Shown here one piece after another: positions 45,379 through 54,892 of a stretch of 64,000 nt of DNA. Source of the stretch: Bradyrhizobium zhanjiangense (GTDB taxonomy: Bacteria > Pseudomonadota > Alphaproteobacteria > Rhizobiales > Xanthobacteraceae); contig NZ_CP022221.1 of NCBI RefSeq assembly GCF_004114935.1, forward strand, positions 186,001 to 250,000, written 5' to 3'. The notes beneath the pieces were generated by a model. It was given only the letters and a program-made list of their open reading frames with translations, ran no database searches and was not told the DNA's origin. The position numbers were made by a program, and so were the translations under genes. How positions within the stretch are numbered: position 1 is the first letter of the stretch; each line of letters begins with the position of its first letter.

Positions 45379-46431
45379 ATGCCATTCGTTGAACGAGTCT
45401 TTTCGGGCGTCCAGCCGACGGGCAATCTGCATCTCGGCAATTACCTCGGCGCGATCGTCAACTTCGTGAAGATGCAGGAAACCCACAACTGCATCTATTG
45501 CGTCGTCGACATGCACGCGATTACGCAAGGCGTCGATGTCTGGGGCGGACCGGCCGAGCTCACGCGCAACACCCGCGAGGTCACCGCGGCGTTCATCGCT
45601 GCCGGCATCGATCCGAAGAAGCACATCGTGTTCAACCAGAGCCAGGTCTCCGGCCATGCCGAACTCGCCTGGATCTTCAACTGCGTCGCGCGCATGGGCT
45701 GGCTCGGCCGCATGACCCAGTTCAAGGAGAAGGCCGGCAAGGACCGCGAGAACGCCTCGGTCGGGCTGTTCGACTATCCCGTGCTGATGGCGGCGGACAT
45801 CCTGCTGTACCGCGCCACCCACGTGCCGGTCGGCGAGGACCAGAAGCAGCATCTCGAGCTCTCGCGCGATATCGCGCAGAAGTTCAACAACGATTTCGGC
45901 GATTCCATTCGCGCCCAGGGACACAATGACGGCTTGTTCTTCCCGCTGCCGGAGCCGCTAATCACCGGTCCGGCGACGCGCGTGATGAGCTTGCGTGACG
46001 GCACCAAGAAAATGTCGAAGTCGGACGCTTCCGACAATTCGCGCATCAATCTCACCGACGATGCCGACACCATCGCGCAGAAGATCCGCAAGGCGAAGAC
46101 CGATCCGGAGCCGCTGCCGAGCGAGGAGAAGGGCCTGGAAACGCGTCCCGAAGCCGACAATCTCGTCGGCATCTTCGCCGCGCTCTCCGGTCGCTCCAAG
46201 GCCGACGTGCTCAGGGATTTCGGCGGCGGCCAGTTCTCCAGCTTCAAGAACGCGCTGGCCGAGTTGTGCGTCACCAAGCTCGCGCCGATCGCCGGCGAGA
46301 TGAAGCGCCTCGTCGCCGACCCCGGCCATATCGACGCGATCCTGAACGAGGGCTCCGACCGGGCCCGCACTATCGCCGACGAGACCATGAAGCTCTCGAA
46401 GGACATCGTCGGCTTCATCCACCGGCGCTGA
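45379..46431 (+). CDS. trpS: Tryptophanyl-tRNA synthetase
   Basis: A 350-residue class I aminoacyl-tRNA synthetase. The HIGH-type motif is TGNLHLGNY at about residues 13-21; then [21 protein letters not shown], and the KMSKS loop in [10 protein letters not shown]. It charges tRNA-Trp. The ATG at 45379 has aggaaag upstream; earlier in-frame codons overlap the hairpin after murJ. Length is normal for the bacterial enzyme. Confidence 0.96.
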   Translation: MPFVERVFSGVQPTGNLHLGNYLGAIVNFVKMQETHNCIYCVVDMHAITQGVDVWGGPAELTRNTREVTAAFIAAGIDPKKHIVFNQSQVSGHAELAWIFNCVARMGWLGRMTQFKEKAGKDRENASVGLFDYPVLMAADILLYRATHVPVGEDQKQHLELSRDIAQKFNNDFGDSIRAQGHNDGLFFPLPEPLITGPATRVMSLRDGTKKMSKSDASDNSRINLTDDADTIAQKIRKAKTDPEPLPSEEKGLETRPEADNLVGIFAALSGRSKADVLRDFGGGQFSSFKNALAELCVTKLAPIAGEMKRLVADPGHIDAILNEGSDRARTIADETMKLSKDIVGFIHRR

Positions 46432-46539
46432 AGATCGCATCTGAGAAACCGGCCTGCGCCACGGCGCTGGCCGATGTCCCCTCTCCCAAACGTTCCGGGA
46501 GTGTGGCAGCATGCTGGCCGTGCACACGCCGGGACATGC

Positions 46540-47034
46540 ATGACCAGCAAGCGACTTTGCTTCGAGCCGGGTCACAAGCCCAAATGCCTCGTCATCGTCG
46601 ACGACACCGCCGAATGGGATCGCGCGGTGTATTACGCCAGCCGCTGGGCAATCCGCGCCGGCGGCGGCGTGGTGATGCTGCGCATCATCGAGCCCGAACA
46701 GCAGAGCCAGGAATGGCTTGGTGTCGCCGACATCATGCGCGCCGAGGCACAGGAAGCGGCGGAGGCCGCGCTCGACCGCGCCGCCGGTCGCGCCAACGGC
46801 ATCGCCGCGATCACGCCGGAGCGCGTGATTCGGGAAGGCGCCGCGATGGAACAACTGCTCGCGGTGATCGACGAGGATCCTGATATCGCCATGCTGGTGC
46901 TGGCCGCGAGCCCCGGTGCGGAGGGACCGGGGCCTTTGGTCTCGCTGCTCGCCCATTCGCTCGGCACGTTTCCGGTTCCGGTGACGATTATCTCCGGCGC
47001 GCTGAGCGACCGAAGCGTGGATTCGCTGTCTTAG
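46540..47034 (+). CDS. Universal stress protein (UspA-like)
   Basis: A 164-residue protein with one Usp domain: KCLVIVDDTAEWDRAVYYAS at the start, DIAMLVLAASPGAEGPGPLVSLLA near the ATP loop (quoted in part: LVLAASPGAEG) and VPVTIISG as the last strand. Usp proteins are stress-induced and many bind ATP. The ATG at 46540 gives a compact N-terminus; an in-frame ATG at 46474 exists. It lies after trpS on the same strand. Confidence 0.83.
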   Translation: MTSKRLCFEPGHKPKCLVIVDDTAEWDRAVYYASRWAIRAGGGVVMLRIIEPEQQSQEWLGVADIMRAEAQEAAEAALDRAAGRANGIAAITPERVIREGAAMEQLLAVIDEDPDIAMLVLAASPGAEGPGPLVSLLAHSLGTFPVPVTIISGALSDRSVDSLS

Positions 47035-47199
47035 CTCTTCCCCTCTCTCCGCAGGCGGGGAAAGGGAGACGCAAGCACCCTAACTTGCTGATATAACAGC
47101 GAAACGCCCTTCTCACCCCTTGATCGTGCGTTCCCCGTCGCCATCTGCTACTGGATAGAGCACGCGCCGGCCTTGAACCGGCGACGTCTGGAGAAAACC

Positions 47200-47769
47200 A
47201 TGTTCATTCAAACCGAAGCCACCCCCAATCCCGCTACGTTGAAGTTCATTCCCGGCCGCGTCGTGGTCGACGGCAGCCCGGTGGAGTTTTCGAGCCGCGA
47301 AGCCGCAGGCCGCTCGCCGCTTGCCGAAAAGCTGTTCGACGTGCCCGGCGTCACCGGCGTGTTCTACGGATCGGACTTCATCACCGTGACCAAGGCGAGC
47401 GGTGAGTGGCAGCAGCTCAAGCCCGCGATTCTCGGCGCGATCATGGAGCACTATATGTCCGGCGTGCCGCTGCTCGCCGACGGCACAGTGCAAAGCGATA
47501 CCGAACTCGACGACCACGGTGAATTCTTCGACGAGGCCGATGCCGAGACGGTCGACATGATCAAGGACCTGATCGAGACTCGGGTGCGGCCGGCGGTCGC
47601 CAATGACGGCGGCGACATCACCTTCCGCGGCTTCAAGGACGGCGTCGTCTATCTCAACATGAAGGGCGCCTGCTCGGGCTGCCCGTCATCGACTGCGACG
47701 CTCCAGCACGGCATCCAGAACCTCTTGAAGCACTTCGTGCCCGACGTGGTCGAAGTCCGGCCGATGTAA
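47200..47769 (+). CDS. NifU-like iron-sulfur cluster carrier (Nfu type)
   Basis: A 189-residue two-domain protein. Residues ~1-90 are the Nfu N-terminal domain (MFIQTEATPNPATLKFIPG). Residues ~110-189 are the NifU C-terminal domain with the cluster-binding pair in GACSGCPSSTATL. Such proteins carry assembled 4Fe-4S clusters to targets. The target MiaB, a 4Fe-4S enzyme, is coded a few genes away. ggagaaaacc precedes the ATG. Confidence 0.92.
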   Translation: MFIQTEATPNPATLKFIPGRVVVDGSPVEFSSREAAGRSPLAEKLFDVPGVTGVFYGSDFITVTKASGEWQQLKPAILGAIMEHYMSGVPLLADGTVQSDTELDDHGEFFDEADAETVDMIKDLIETRVRPAVANDGGDITFRGFKDGVVYLNMKGACSGCPSSTATLQHGIQNLLKHFVPDVVEVRPM

Positions 47770-47779
47770 GCAAGCTGCC

Positions 47780-47871
47780 GTAGGGTGGGCAAAGCGAAGC
47801 GTGCCCACCAAGATCCCGTCATTTGCGGAACGATGGTGGGCACGGCGCAGGTGCGCCTTTGCCCATCCTAC
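47780..47871. repeat. Dispersed inverted repeat, family G
   Basis: Ends gtagggtgggcaaagcg and cgcctttgcccatcctac, arms gtgcccacca / tggtgggcac. A repeat of this look is common between Bradyrhizobium genes. Confidence 0.75.
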
Positions 47872-47891
47872 CGAGATATGGAGCTGCAAAG

Positions 47892-47924
47892 GCGTGGATG
47901 GCCGGGACAAGCCCGGCCATGACG
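47892..47924. repeat. Half copy of family C repeat
   Basis: gcgtggatggccgggacaag followed by cccggccatgacg: only the right half of family C, adjacent to the family G copy and 46 bases before tsaB. Confidence 0.7.
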
Positions 47925-47970
47925 ATGGGAACGACGAGCATTCCCTGACGGATGATGCTACGATCGTTCC

Positions 47971-48666
47971 ATGCTGATCCTCGCCATCGATACTGCGCTC
48001 GACGCTTGCTCCGCGGCCGTGCTCGACACCGAAACGGCCGAGCTGCGCGCGCAGGAATCGCTGCCGATGAAGCGTGGGCATGCCGAAGCCTTGATGCCGC
48101 TGATCGCGCGGGTGATGCAATCGGCCAATCTCGCCTTCACCGCGCTCGACCGCATCGCGGTCACCGTCGGTCCTGGAAGCTTCACCGGCCTGCGCGTCGG
48201 TATTTCGGCGGCGCGCGGCCTTGCGCTCGCGGCGAGGCGGCCGGCGGTCGGCCTGACCACCTTGTCGGCCTATGCCGCCGCCATCGTCGGCCAGAGCCGA
48301 TCGGTGCCCGTGATGTCCGCGATCGATGCGCGGCACGACCACGTCTATTTCCAGATCGTCGCCGGCGACGGCAGCCAGCTGGTGCGACCGCAGGTCGCCA
48401 GCATCGACGAGGCGATCGCGGCTTCGCAATTCGGCGCGCCGCACCTGGTCGGCAATGCCGCGAACATCCTTGCCGGGCGCTGGCCGAAGGATGCGCCGCA
48501 ACCCATTGCGGTCGACGCGCAGCCCGCGCCCGACATCGGCTGGGTCGCCTGGCTTGGCGCCGCGGCCAATCCCGACACGACCCCGGCGCGGCCGTTCTAT
48601 CTGCGCGCGCCCGACGCCAAGCCGGCCGCGCAGCTACAGCTCGCAGCACAAGCTGCAAGCTCATGA
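47971..48666 (+). CDS. tsaB: tRNA threonylcarbamoyladenosine biosynthesis protein TsaB
   Basis: A 231-residue ASKHA-fold protein. The N-terminus LILAIDTALDACSAAVLD, the central TVGPGSFTGLRVGISAARGL and SAIDARHDHVYFQI are TsaB hallmarks. With TsaD and TsaE it makes t6A at position 37 of ANN-decoding tRNAs. The stop overlaps the next gene start (ATGA), coupling it to rimI. Confidence 0.94.
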   Translation: MLILAIDTALDACSAAVLDTETAELRAQESLPMKRGHAEALMPLIARVMQSANLAFTALDRIAVTVGPGSFTGLRVGISAARGLALAARRPAVGLTTLSAYAAAIVGQSRSVPVMSAIDARHDHVYFQIVAGDGSQLVRPQVASIDEAIAASQFGAPHLVGNAANILAGRWPKDAPQPIAVDAQPAPDIGWVAWLGAAANPDTTPARPFYLRAPDAKPAAQLQLAAQAASS

Positions 48667-49148
48667 TGGGATGGTTCTCGCAATGGTGGCGCGGCGGCAC
48701 TGCCGCCGTCGAGCCCGCGTCCGCGCGCGATGCCGCGCGGCTGGCGCAGCTTCATGGCGCCTCCTTCGCACGCGGCTGGGGCGAAGGCGAGTTCGAGAGC
48801 ATGCTCGGTGAGCGCAACACGCTGGTGCATCGCTTGCGCCTCGGCGGCAAGACGATCGGCTTTGCGGTGTCGCGGATCGGCGCGGACGAAGCGGAAATCC
48901 TCTCGATCGCAGTCGATCAGGCCCATCGCGGCCGCGGCCTCTCCCGCACGCTGCTGATGACCCATCTCGGCCACCTCGCCGGGCGCGGGGTGCGCACAAT
49001 ATTTCTCGAAGTCGAGGAAAATAACCAGCCGGCGCGCCGCCTCTACGATCGGGCCGGATTCATGGTGGTCGGGCGCCGCGAACGCTACTATAAGCAGCCG
49101 AACGGGGAACAATTGAACGCCCTTCTGATGCGACGTGACTTGTCGTAA
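48663..49148 (+). CDS. rimI: Ribosomal-protein-alanine N-acetyltransferase RimI-like
   Basis: A 161-residue GNAT-fold acetyltransferase. The acetyl-CoA loop is DQAHRGRGLSRTLL, followed by TIFLEVEENNQPARRLYDRAGF and GRRERYY, the RimI pattern (FLEVEENN, ARRLYDRAGF). RimI acetylates the N-terminus of S18. The tsaB-rimI pairing is widespread. The ATG at 48663 overlaps tsaB by four bases; an ATG one codon later is also possible. Confidence 0.9.
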   Translation: MMGWFSQWWRGGTAAVEPASARDAARLAQLHGASFARGWGEGEFESMLGERNTLVHRLRLGGKTIGFAVSRIGADEAEILSIAVDQAHRGRGLSRTLLMTHLGHLAGRGVRTIFLEVEENNQPARRLYDRAGFMVVGRRERYYKQPNGEQLNALLMRRDLS

Positions 49149-49188
49149 CATTGGTGGCAGAAAGCGCCTCCGCCAGGCAGACAATCAT

Positions 49189-49644
49189 ATGACCGCACTG
49201 AAACCTTCTTCCGCATCCAAGGCATCCGGCATCGAGGCGCGCTGTGCCGCCACCGGCATGCGCATGACCGAGCAGCGCCGCGTCATCGCCCGCGTGCTCG
49301 CGGAGGCGGTCGATCATCCCGATGTCGAGGAACTGTACCGGCGCTGCGTCGCCGTCGACGACAAGATCTCGATCTCGACGGTCTACCGAACGGTGAAGCT
49401 GTTCGAGGATGCCGGCATCATCGAACGCCACGATTTCCGCGAGGGCCGCGCGCGCTACGAGCAGATGCGCGACAGCCATCACGACCACCTCATCAATCTG
49501 CGCGACGGCAAGGTGATCGAGTTCACCTCCGAAGAGATCGAGAAGCTCCAGGCCGAGATCGCCCGTAAGCTCGGCTACAAGCTGGTCGATCACCGCCTCG
49601 AGCTCTATTGCGTTCCGCTCGACGACGACAAGCCGACGAGTTAG
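49189..49644 (+). CDS. fur: Fur-family metalloregulator (Fur/Mur)
   Basis: A 151-residue Fur protein. The winged helix is at ~20-90 (MRMTEQRRVIARVLAE, ISISTVYRTVKLFEDAGII). The metal region has SHHDHLINLRDGKVIEF and the C-terminal DHRLELYCVPL. It lacks the paired Cys (CxxC) of structural-zinc Fur proteins, as in rhizobial Fur/Mur proteins that respond to manganese or iron. It is clearly not Irr. It lies 40 bases after rimI, and the tsaB-rimI-fur-miaB order is conserved in alphaproteobacteria. Confidence 0.92.
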   Translation: MTALKPSSASKASGIEARCAATGMRMTEQRRVIARVLAEAVDHPDVEELYRRCVAVDDKISISTVYRTVKLFEDAGIIERHDFREGRARYEQMRDSHHDHLINLRDGKVIEFTSEEIEKLQAEIARKLGYKLVDHRLELYCVPLDDDKPTS

Positions 49645-49678
49645 TCGCGAATTTGAGCAGATCTCTCCGCGAGCTCAC

Positions 49679-49826
49679 TTCACCTCTCCCCGACGGGGAG
49701 AGGTCGATTTGCTCCTGGCGATGCGTAGCATCGTCCAGCGCAAATCGGGTGAGGGGGCTCAGGTCCCACGAGAGTCCACAACCCCTCACCCGGCGCTTCG
49801 CGCCCACCTCTCCCTATGGGAGAGGT
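49679..49826. repeat. Dispersed palindromic repeat, family F
   Basis: Outer arms cacctctccccgacggggag and cacctctccctatgggagag; inner gggtgagggggctc / aacccctcaccc. It separates fur from the HAD hydrolase gene. Confidence 0.85.
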
Positions 49827-49874
49827 AGCACCACCCGCGCGGCACCAGAGTGCCTCCACCAAGTCAGGCGCTGA

Positions 49875-50555
49875 ATGCCCATCGACCTCATCATCTTCGA
49901 CTGCGACGGCGTGCTCGTGGACAGCGAGGTGATCTCCTGTCGCGCGCATGCCGATGTGCTGACGAGGCACGGCTATCCGATCACGTCGGATCAGGTGTTC
50001 GCGCGCTTCCTCGGCCGCTCGACGCGGCAGGCGAATCTCGAGATCGAGACCGAGCTCGGCCGCAAGCTGCCCGAGGCCTATCACGGCGATCTGCAGGACG
50101 AGCTGTTCCGCTCGTTCGAGGCCGACCTCGAAGCGATCCGCGGCATCCATGATGTGCTCGATGTCGTCACCCAACGCGTCTGCGTGGCCTCGAGCGGCTC
50201 GCATCAGCGCATGCGCGTGAGCTTGGGGAGCACGGGCCTCTACGAGCGCCTCGCGCCAAATATCTTCTCGGCCTCGCAGGTGAAGAACGGCAAGCCGGCG
50301 CCGGAGCTGTTCCTGTTCGCGGCAAACGAAATGGGCGTGCCGCCCGAGCGCTGCGTCGTGATCGAGGACAGCCTGGCCGGCATTGCCGGCGCGCGAGCTG
50401 CCGGGATGCCCGTGTTCGGCTTTTACGGGGGCAGCCATTGCCGCGATGGCTATGCCGAAACCCTGCGCCTGGCCGGCGCCGACCTGCTCTTTGCCGACAT
50501 GCATCAGCTGCCGGAGCTGGTCCGGCGGGTCGAGGCGGACGCCCTGGCGGGCTGA
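49875..50555 (+). CDS. HAD-superfamily hydrolase (beta-phosphoglucomutase/phosphatase-like)
   Basis: A 226-residue subclass-I HAD protein. Motif I is IIFDCDGVLVDSE, motif II Ser is in VASSGSHQRM, the Lys is in VKNGKPAPELF and motif III is CVVIEDSLAGIAGA. It is a probable small-metabolite phosphatase or phosphomutase of the YieH/CbbY type; the substrate is unknown. The ribosome-binding site is weak. It is inserted between fur and miaB, with repeats on both sides. Confidence 0.88.
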   Translation: MPIDLIIFDCDGVLVDSEVISCRAHADVLTRHGYPITSDQVFARFLGRSTRQANLEIETELGRKLPEAYHGDLQDELFRSFEADLEAIRGIHDVLDVVTQRVCVASSGSHQRMRVSLGSTGLYERLAPNIFSASQVKNGKPAPELFLFAANEMGVPPERCVVIEDSLAGIAGARAAGMPVFGFYGGSHCRDGYAETLRLAGADLLFADMHQLPELVRRVEADALAG

Positions 50556-50570
50556 TTTCGCCCTCTCACC

Positions 50571-50666
50571 GTCATTCCGGGGCGCGCGCGACGCGCGTGA
50601 ACCGGGAATCTCGCACCAGAACCTCTGGATTCCGGGTTCGCGACTGCGTCACGCCCCGGAATGACG
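50571..50666. repeat. Dispersed palindromic repeat, family D
   Basis: Ends gtcattccggggcgcgcg and acgccccggaatgacg, arms gggaatctcg / ctggattccggg. It lies 82 bases before the miaB start. Confidence 0.8.
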
Positions 50667-50747
50667 ACCCAAATGGCCCCCTTCGCTGGATTTTCGCGCC
50701 TCCAGCCTATATCTGAGGGCTGTCCTCCAGCTCCATTTTCGGGTTCC

Positions 50748-52142
50748 ATGACGCCGCCGCGCAAGCTGCACATCAAATCATATGGCTGCCAGATGAACGT
50801 CTACGATGCCCAGCGCATGGTGGACACGCTGGCTCCGGAAGGATTCGTGGAGACGGCCAGCGCTGAGGACGCCGACCTCGTCATCCTCAACACCTGCCAT
50901 ATCCGCGAGAAGGCCTCGGAAAAGGTCTATTCCGAGCTCGGCCGCCTGCGCGTTGCCAAGGACGAGGCCGCGCGCGCGGGCCGCGCGATGCAGATCGCGG
51001 TCGCGGGCTGCGTGGCACAGGCCGAGGGCGAGGAGATCGTGCGCCGCGCGCCTGTCGTCGATGTCGTGGTGGGACCGCAGAGCTACCATCATCTGCCCGG
51101 GCTGTTGAAGCGCGCTGGCGACGAGGGCCGCGCGATCGAGACCGAATTCCCTGCGCAAGACAAGTTCGGCTTCCTGGCCCAGCCCAAACCCGATGCGATC
51201 CGCGCGCGCGGCATTTCCGCTTTCGTCACGGTGCAGGAAGGCTGCGACAAGTTCTGCACCTTCTGCGTCGTGCCGTATACCCGCGGCGCCGAGGTGTCGC
51301 GTCCCGTGGCAAAGATCGTGGACGACGTGAAGCGGCTCACTGAGAACGGCGTGCGCGAGCTCACGCTGATCGGCCAGAACGTCAACGCCTATCACGGCGA
51401 GGGGCCGGACGGAAAAAGCTGGCCGCTCGGCCGGTTGCTCGAGCATCTGGCGCAAATCCCGGGCATCGCCCGGCTGCGCTATTCCACCAGCCATCCCCGC
51501 GACGTCGATGACAGTTTGATTGCGGCCCATCGCGATCTCGATGCCCTGATGCCGTTCGTGCACCTGCCGGTGCAGTCGGGCTCGGACCGGATTCTGGCCG
51601 CCATGAACCGCAAACATACCGCCGATGATTACCGGCGGGTCATCGAGCGTTTCCGTACCGCACGCCAAGACATTGCTTTTTCATCGGATTTTATCATCGG
51701 CTTCCCCGGCGAGAGCGAGCAAGATTTTCTCGCCACCCTCGCGCTTGTCACGCAAATCGGCTACGCTGCGGCTTATTCGTTCAAATATTCCGCCCGGCCG
51801 GGAACGCCGGCCGCGGACATGCAGGAGACGGTGTCCCCCGCCGAGATGGACCAGCGATTGGAGCGGCTCCAGGAACTGATCGACAGCCAGCAATCGGCCT
51901 TCAACAAGGCTGCGATTGGCTCAACGATCGACGTGCTGTTCGAGCGTCCGGCTCGCAAGGAAGGCCAGATCGTCGGCCGCACCGCTTACCTCCAGCCCGC
52001 GCATGTGATGGCCTCGCCCGACATCATCGGCCAAATCCTGCCGGTCCGGATCGACAGCCTCGAGCGCTACAGCTTTCTCGGCGAGCTCGTGACGCCGCGC
52101 AACGCGCGCGAGCCCGCTTTATCGCAAGCCACTGGAGCCTGA
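50748..52142 (+). CDS. miaB: tRNA-2-methylthio-N6-dimethylallyladenosine synthase MiaB
   Basis: A 464-residue methylthiotransferase. The N-terminal MTTase domain has [15 protein letters not shown] and [10 protein letters not shown], each with a cluster Cys. The radical-SAM motif is [17 protein letters not shown]. The C-terminal TRAM domain ends near YSFLGELV. It adds the methylthio group at A37 of tRNAs reading U-starting codons. The ATG at 50748 fits family N-termini. phoH follows after four bases, so they are cotranscribed. Confidence 0.96.
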   Translation: MTPPRKLHIKSYGCQMNVYDAQRMVDTLAPEGFVETASAEDADLVILNTCHIREKASEKVYSELGRLRVAKDEAARAGRAMQIAVAGCVAQAEGEEIVRRAPVVDVVVGPQSYHHLPGLLKRAGDEGRAIETEFPAQDKFGFLAQPKPDAIRARGISAFVTVQEGCDKFCTFCVVPYTRGAEVSRPVAKIVDDVKRLTENGVRELTLIGQNVNAYHGEGPDGKSWPLGRLLEHLAQIPGIARLRYSTSHPRDVDDSLIAAHRDLDALMPFVHLPVQSGSDRILAAMNRKHTADDYRRVIERFRTARQDIAFSSDFIIGFPGESEQDFLATLALVTQIGYAAAYSFKYSARPGTPAADMQETVSPAEMDQRLERLQELIDSQQSAFNKAAIGSTIDVLFERPARKEGQIVGRTAYLQPAHVMASPDIIGQILPVRIDSLERYSFLGELVTPRNAREPALSQATGA

Positions 52143-52146
52143 ACCC

Positions 52147-53202
52147 TTGCCAAAAAGCGCATCGGATTCGTCTTCGTTCGCTCCCAGCCGCAAATTTGAC
52201 CGCGACATGCAAGTACCGCCCGAGACCCAGGTCGTCATCGATTTCGACGACAACCGTGCCGCTTCCGCGCTGGTCGGCCCGTACGGCCAGCATCTCGCGC
52301 AGATCGAGCGGCGGCTCGGCGTGATCGTCGACTCCAAGGGTAACCACATCACCATCGGCGGCACGCGCGACGGCTGCGACGCCGCACGCCGCGTGCTGGA
52401 GATGCTCTACGCGCAAGCCGTGAAGGGACAGGATCTCGACCAGGGCGAGGTCGAGGGCGCGATCCGCGCCGTGATCGCCCAGGGCTCGCTGTTCGAGTTC
52501 GACGCCAAATCGGCCAAATCGACCTTCGACAGCATCAATTTGCGCAAGCGCCCGGTGCGCGCGCGCACGGCCGCGCAAGATTCCTACATCCGCGCGCTGA
52601 AGCGCCACGAGCTGGTGTTCGGCATCGGTCCCGCCGGCACCGGCAAGACCTGGCTCGCGGTCGCGTATGCCGCGCAGCTGTTCGAGCGCAAGGAGGTCGA
52701 CAAGATCATCCTATCCCGTCCGGCGGTGGAAGCCGGCGAGCGGCTCGGCTTTTTGCCCGGCGATCTCCGCGAGAAGGTCGATCCCTATCTGCGCCCGATC
52801 TACGACGCGCTCTACGATCTCATGGACGCGCGCATCGTCGAGCGGGCGCTCCAGACCGGCGAGATCGAGATCGCGCCGCTCGCCTTCATGCGCGGCCGCA
52901 CGCTCACCAACGCCGCCATCATCCTGGACGAGGCGCAGAACACCACGTCGATGCAGATGAAGATGTTCCTGACCCGCCTCGGCGAGAACAGTCGCATGAT
53001 CGTCACAGGCGATCCCTCGCAGATCGACCTGCCGAACGGCCAGACCTCGGGTCTGGCGGAAGCAACCCGGCTCCTGAACGGCGTCGAGGGGATTGCGCAA
53101 GTGCATTTCAAAGCCGAGGACGTGATCCGCCACGAGCTCGTGGCGCGGATCGTCGCCGCTTACGAAGGGTCGCCGCAGCGGCCGGCCACCGGTCAATCCT
53201 GA
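52147..53202 (+). CDS. phoH: PhoH family ATPase
   Basis: A 351-residue protein. A small N-terminal RNA-binding-like domain (~30-110) precedes the ATPase: Walker A GIGPAGTGKTWLAVAYA, LSRPAVEAGERLGFLPGD, Walker B AAIILDEAQNTT and VTGDPSQIDLP. PhoH/YbeZ works with YbeY in RNA processing or ribosome maturation. The start is taken as TTG at 52147, four bases after miaB; the first ATG (52207) would cut the N-terminus. ybeY follows 60 bases later. Confidence 0.93.
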   Translation: MPKSASDSSSFAPSRKFDRDMQVPPETQVVIDFDDNRAASALVGPYGQHLAQIERRLGVIVDSKGNHITIGGTRDGCDAARRVLEMLYAQAVKGQDLDQGEVEGAIRAVIAQGSLFEFDAKSAKSTFDSINLRKRPVRARTAAQDSYIRALKRHELVFGIGPAGTGKTWLAVAYAAQLFERKEVDKIILSRPAVEAGERLGFLPGDLREKVDPYLRPIYDALYDLMDARIVERALQTGEIEIAPLAFMRGRTLTNAAIILDEAQNTTSMQMKMFLTRLGENSRMIVTGDPSQIDLPNGQTSGLAEATRLLNGVEGIAQVHFKAEDVIRHELVARIVAAYEGSPQRPATGQS

Positions 53203-53262
53203 CGAGGCAACAGCCGGACCAAGCGGGCGCGGACAGCGCGCCTTTTCGTCCCAGACAGCACA

Positions 53263-53772
53263 ATGTCCCATTCCAACCTACCCATCACCGAGGTCCTCGT
53301 CGTCGCCGATTGCTGGCAGCGCGAGCCCGATTCCGAAACCGTGATCCAGCGCGCGGTTGCGGCCGCCGCCGAGAATGTCGACGAAGACGTCGCCGACGCC
53401 GAAGTGGCTGTGATGCTGACCGATGACGCCGGCATCCGCACCCTCAACGGCAACTGGCGCGGCATCGACAAGCCGACCAATGTGCTGTCGTTCCCTGCGC
53501 TTCAGCCCGAGGGCGAGTGGAAGCCGGGCGATGCGCCGCGCATGCTCGGCGACATCGCGATCGCCTACGAGACCATGCGGCGCGAGGCGGACGAGGAACA
53601 CAAGCCGTTCGATCATCATTTGAGTCATCTCGCCGTGCACGGTTTCCTGCATCTGATCGGCTACGACCACGAGAACGACGACGACGCCGAGGAGATGGAA
53701 GCGCTGGAGACGCAGATCCTGGCGCATCTCGGCATTCCCGATCCCTATGCAGACCGCCCGGGGACGAATTGA
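53263..53772 (+). CDS. ybeY: Endoribonuclease YbeY (rRNA maturation factor)
   Basis: A 169-residue metalloprotein. The zinc motif HGFLHLIGYDHENDDD contains the three His of the family; NVLSFPA and LGDIAIA are upstream signature strands. YbeY helps 16S rRNA 3'-end maturation and 70S quality control. It lies between phoH and the corC-like gene, which is the standard order; the next ATG is one base after the stop. Confidence 0.95.
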   Translation: MSHSNLPITEVLVVADCWQREPDSETVIQRAVAAAAENVDEDVADAEVAVMLTDDAGIRTLNGNWRGIDKPTNVLSFPALQPEGEWKPGDAPRMLGDIAIAYETMRREADEEHKPFDHHLSHLAVHGFLHLIGYDHENDDDAEEMEALETQILAHLGIPDPYADRPGTN

Positions 53773-53773
53773 G

Positions 53774-54892
53774 ATGCCGGATTCCGATCCAATCCAGGAC
53801 AACCCGCGCAACACGCGCAATCTGCCCGCCGTCGTGACCCAAGGCGAGGTGATGCGCCCGACCGCGGAAGGCTGGCTCTTGCGCGCCATCCGGACGCTGT
53901 TCGGCTGGAAGGCGGGATCGGTGCGTGACGACCTCCAGGTCGTGCTCGACGCGTCGACGCCTGACGACACCGGTTTCTCCGCGGTCGAGCGCACCATGCT
54001 GCGCAACATCCTCGGCCTGCATGAGCGCCGCATCGCCGACGTCATGGTCCATCGCGCCGACATCGTCGCGGTGAAGCGCGACATCCCGCTCGGCGAATTG
54101 ATGGACCGCTTCGAGAGCGCCGGCCATTCGCGGCTCGTCGTCTACAACGAGACGCTGGACGATCCCGTCGGCATCGTCCACATCCGCGACCTGCTCGCCT
54201 TCATGACCGCGCGTGCGCGCGTGTCGGAGGCCACCAAGACCAAGCGCAAGAAGCCGCTGCCGGCCGGGCTCGATTTGCGCGCCGTCGATCTCGCGCTGCC
54301 GCTTCACGAGGCGCGCATCATCCGCAAGCTGCTCTACGTGCCGCCGTCGATGCGGGCGATCGACCTGCTCGCGCAGATGCAGGCCACGCGCATCCACCTC
54401 GCGCTGGTTGTCGACGAATATGGCGGCAGCGACGGGCTGGTCTCGCTCGAGGACATCGTCGAGCAGATCGTCGGCGAGATCGACGACGAGCACGACAGCG
54501 ACGAGCCGCCCTCGATCGTGCGCCTGCCCGACAACGCCTTCATCGCCGACGCCCGTGCCAGCCTCGACGACGTCCGCTCGGTGATCGGCGAGGATTTCGT
54601 CACCGGCGAGGCCGGCGAGGAGGTGGAGACGCTGGGCGGCTATCTCGTCAGCTTCGTCGGGCGCCTGCCGGTGCGCGGCGAGGTGATCTCGGGCCCCGGC
54701 ACTTACGAGGTCGAGGTGCTCGACGCTGATCCGCGTCGCGTCAAGCGGCTGCGCATCTCCACGCGGAAGGAGCGTCCCGCGCCTCGCACCCAGCGCGAGA
54801 GCCGCCGCCGCGAAGCTGCGCCGGAGAGCGGTCAACCGCCGGCCAGTGACACGCCGACCCCGCCGCCGAGCGACGGGGCCGGTCCGCAGTGA
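53774..54892 (+). CDS. Hemolysin C/CorC-type CBS-domain protein
   Basis: A 372-residue soluble protein without the DUF21 membrane domain. A CBS pair spans ~90-230 (RIADVMVHRADIVAV, GHSRLVVYNETLDDPVGIVH, LALVVDEYGGSDGLVSLEDI; the second in pieces). The transporter-associated CorC_HlyC domain spans ~260-345. The tail is Arg/Pro-rich. CorC-like proteins are linked to Mg2+/Co2+ efflux. Its stop overlaps the lnt start by four bases (GTGA). Confidence 0.92.
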   Translation: MPDSDPIQDNPRNTRNLPAVVTQGEVMRPTAEGWLLRAIRTLFGWKAGSVRDDLQVVLDASTPDDTGFSAVERTMLRNILGLHERRIADVMVHRADIVAVKRDIPLGELMDRFESAGHSRLVVYNETLDDPVGIVHIRDLLAFMTARARVSEATKTKRKKPLPAGLDLRAVDLALPLHEARIIRKLLYVPPSMRAIDLLAQMQATRIHLALVVDEYGGSDGLVSLEDIVEQIVGEIDDEHDSDEPPSIVRLPDNAFIADARASLDDVRSVIGEDFVTGEAGEEVETLGGYLVSFVGRLPVRGEVISGPGTYEVEVLDADPRRVKRLRISTRKERPAPRTQRESRRREAAPESGQPPASDTPTPPPSDGAGPQ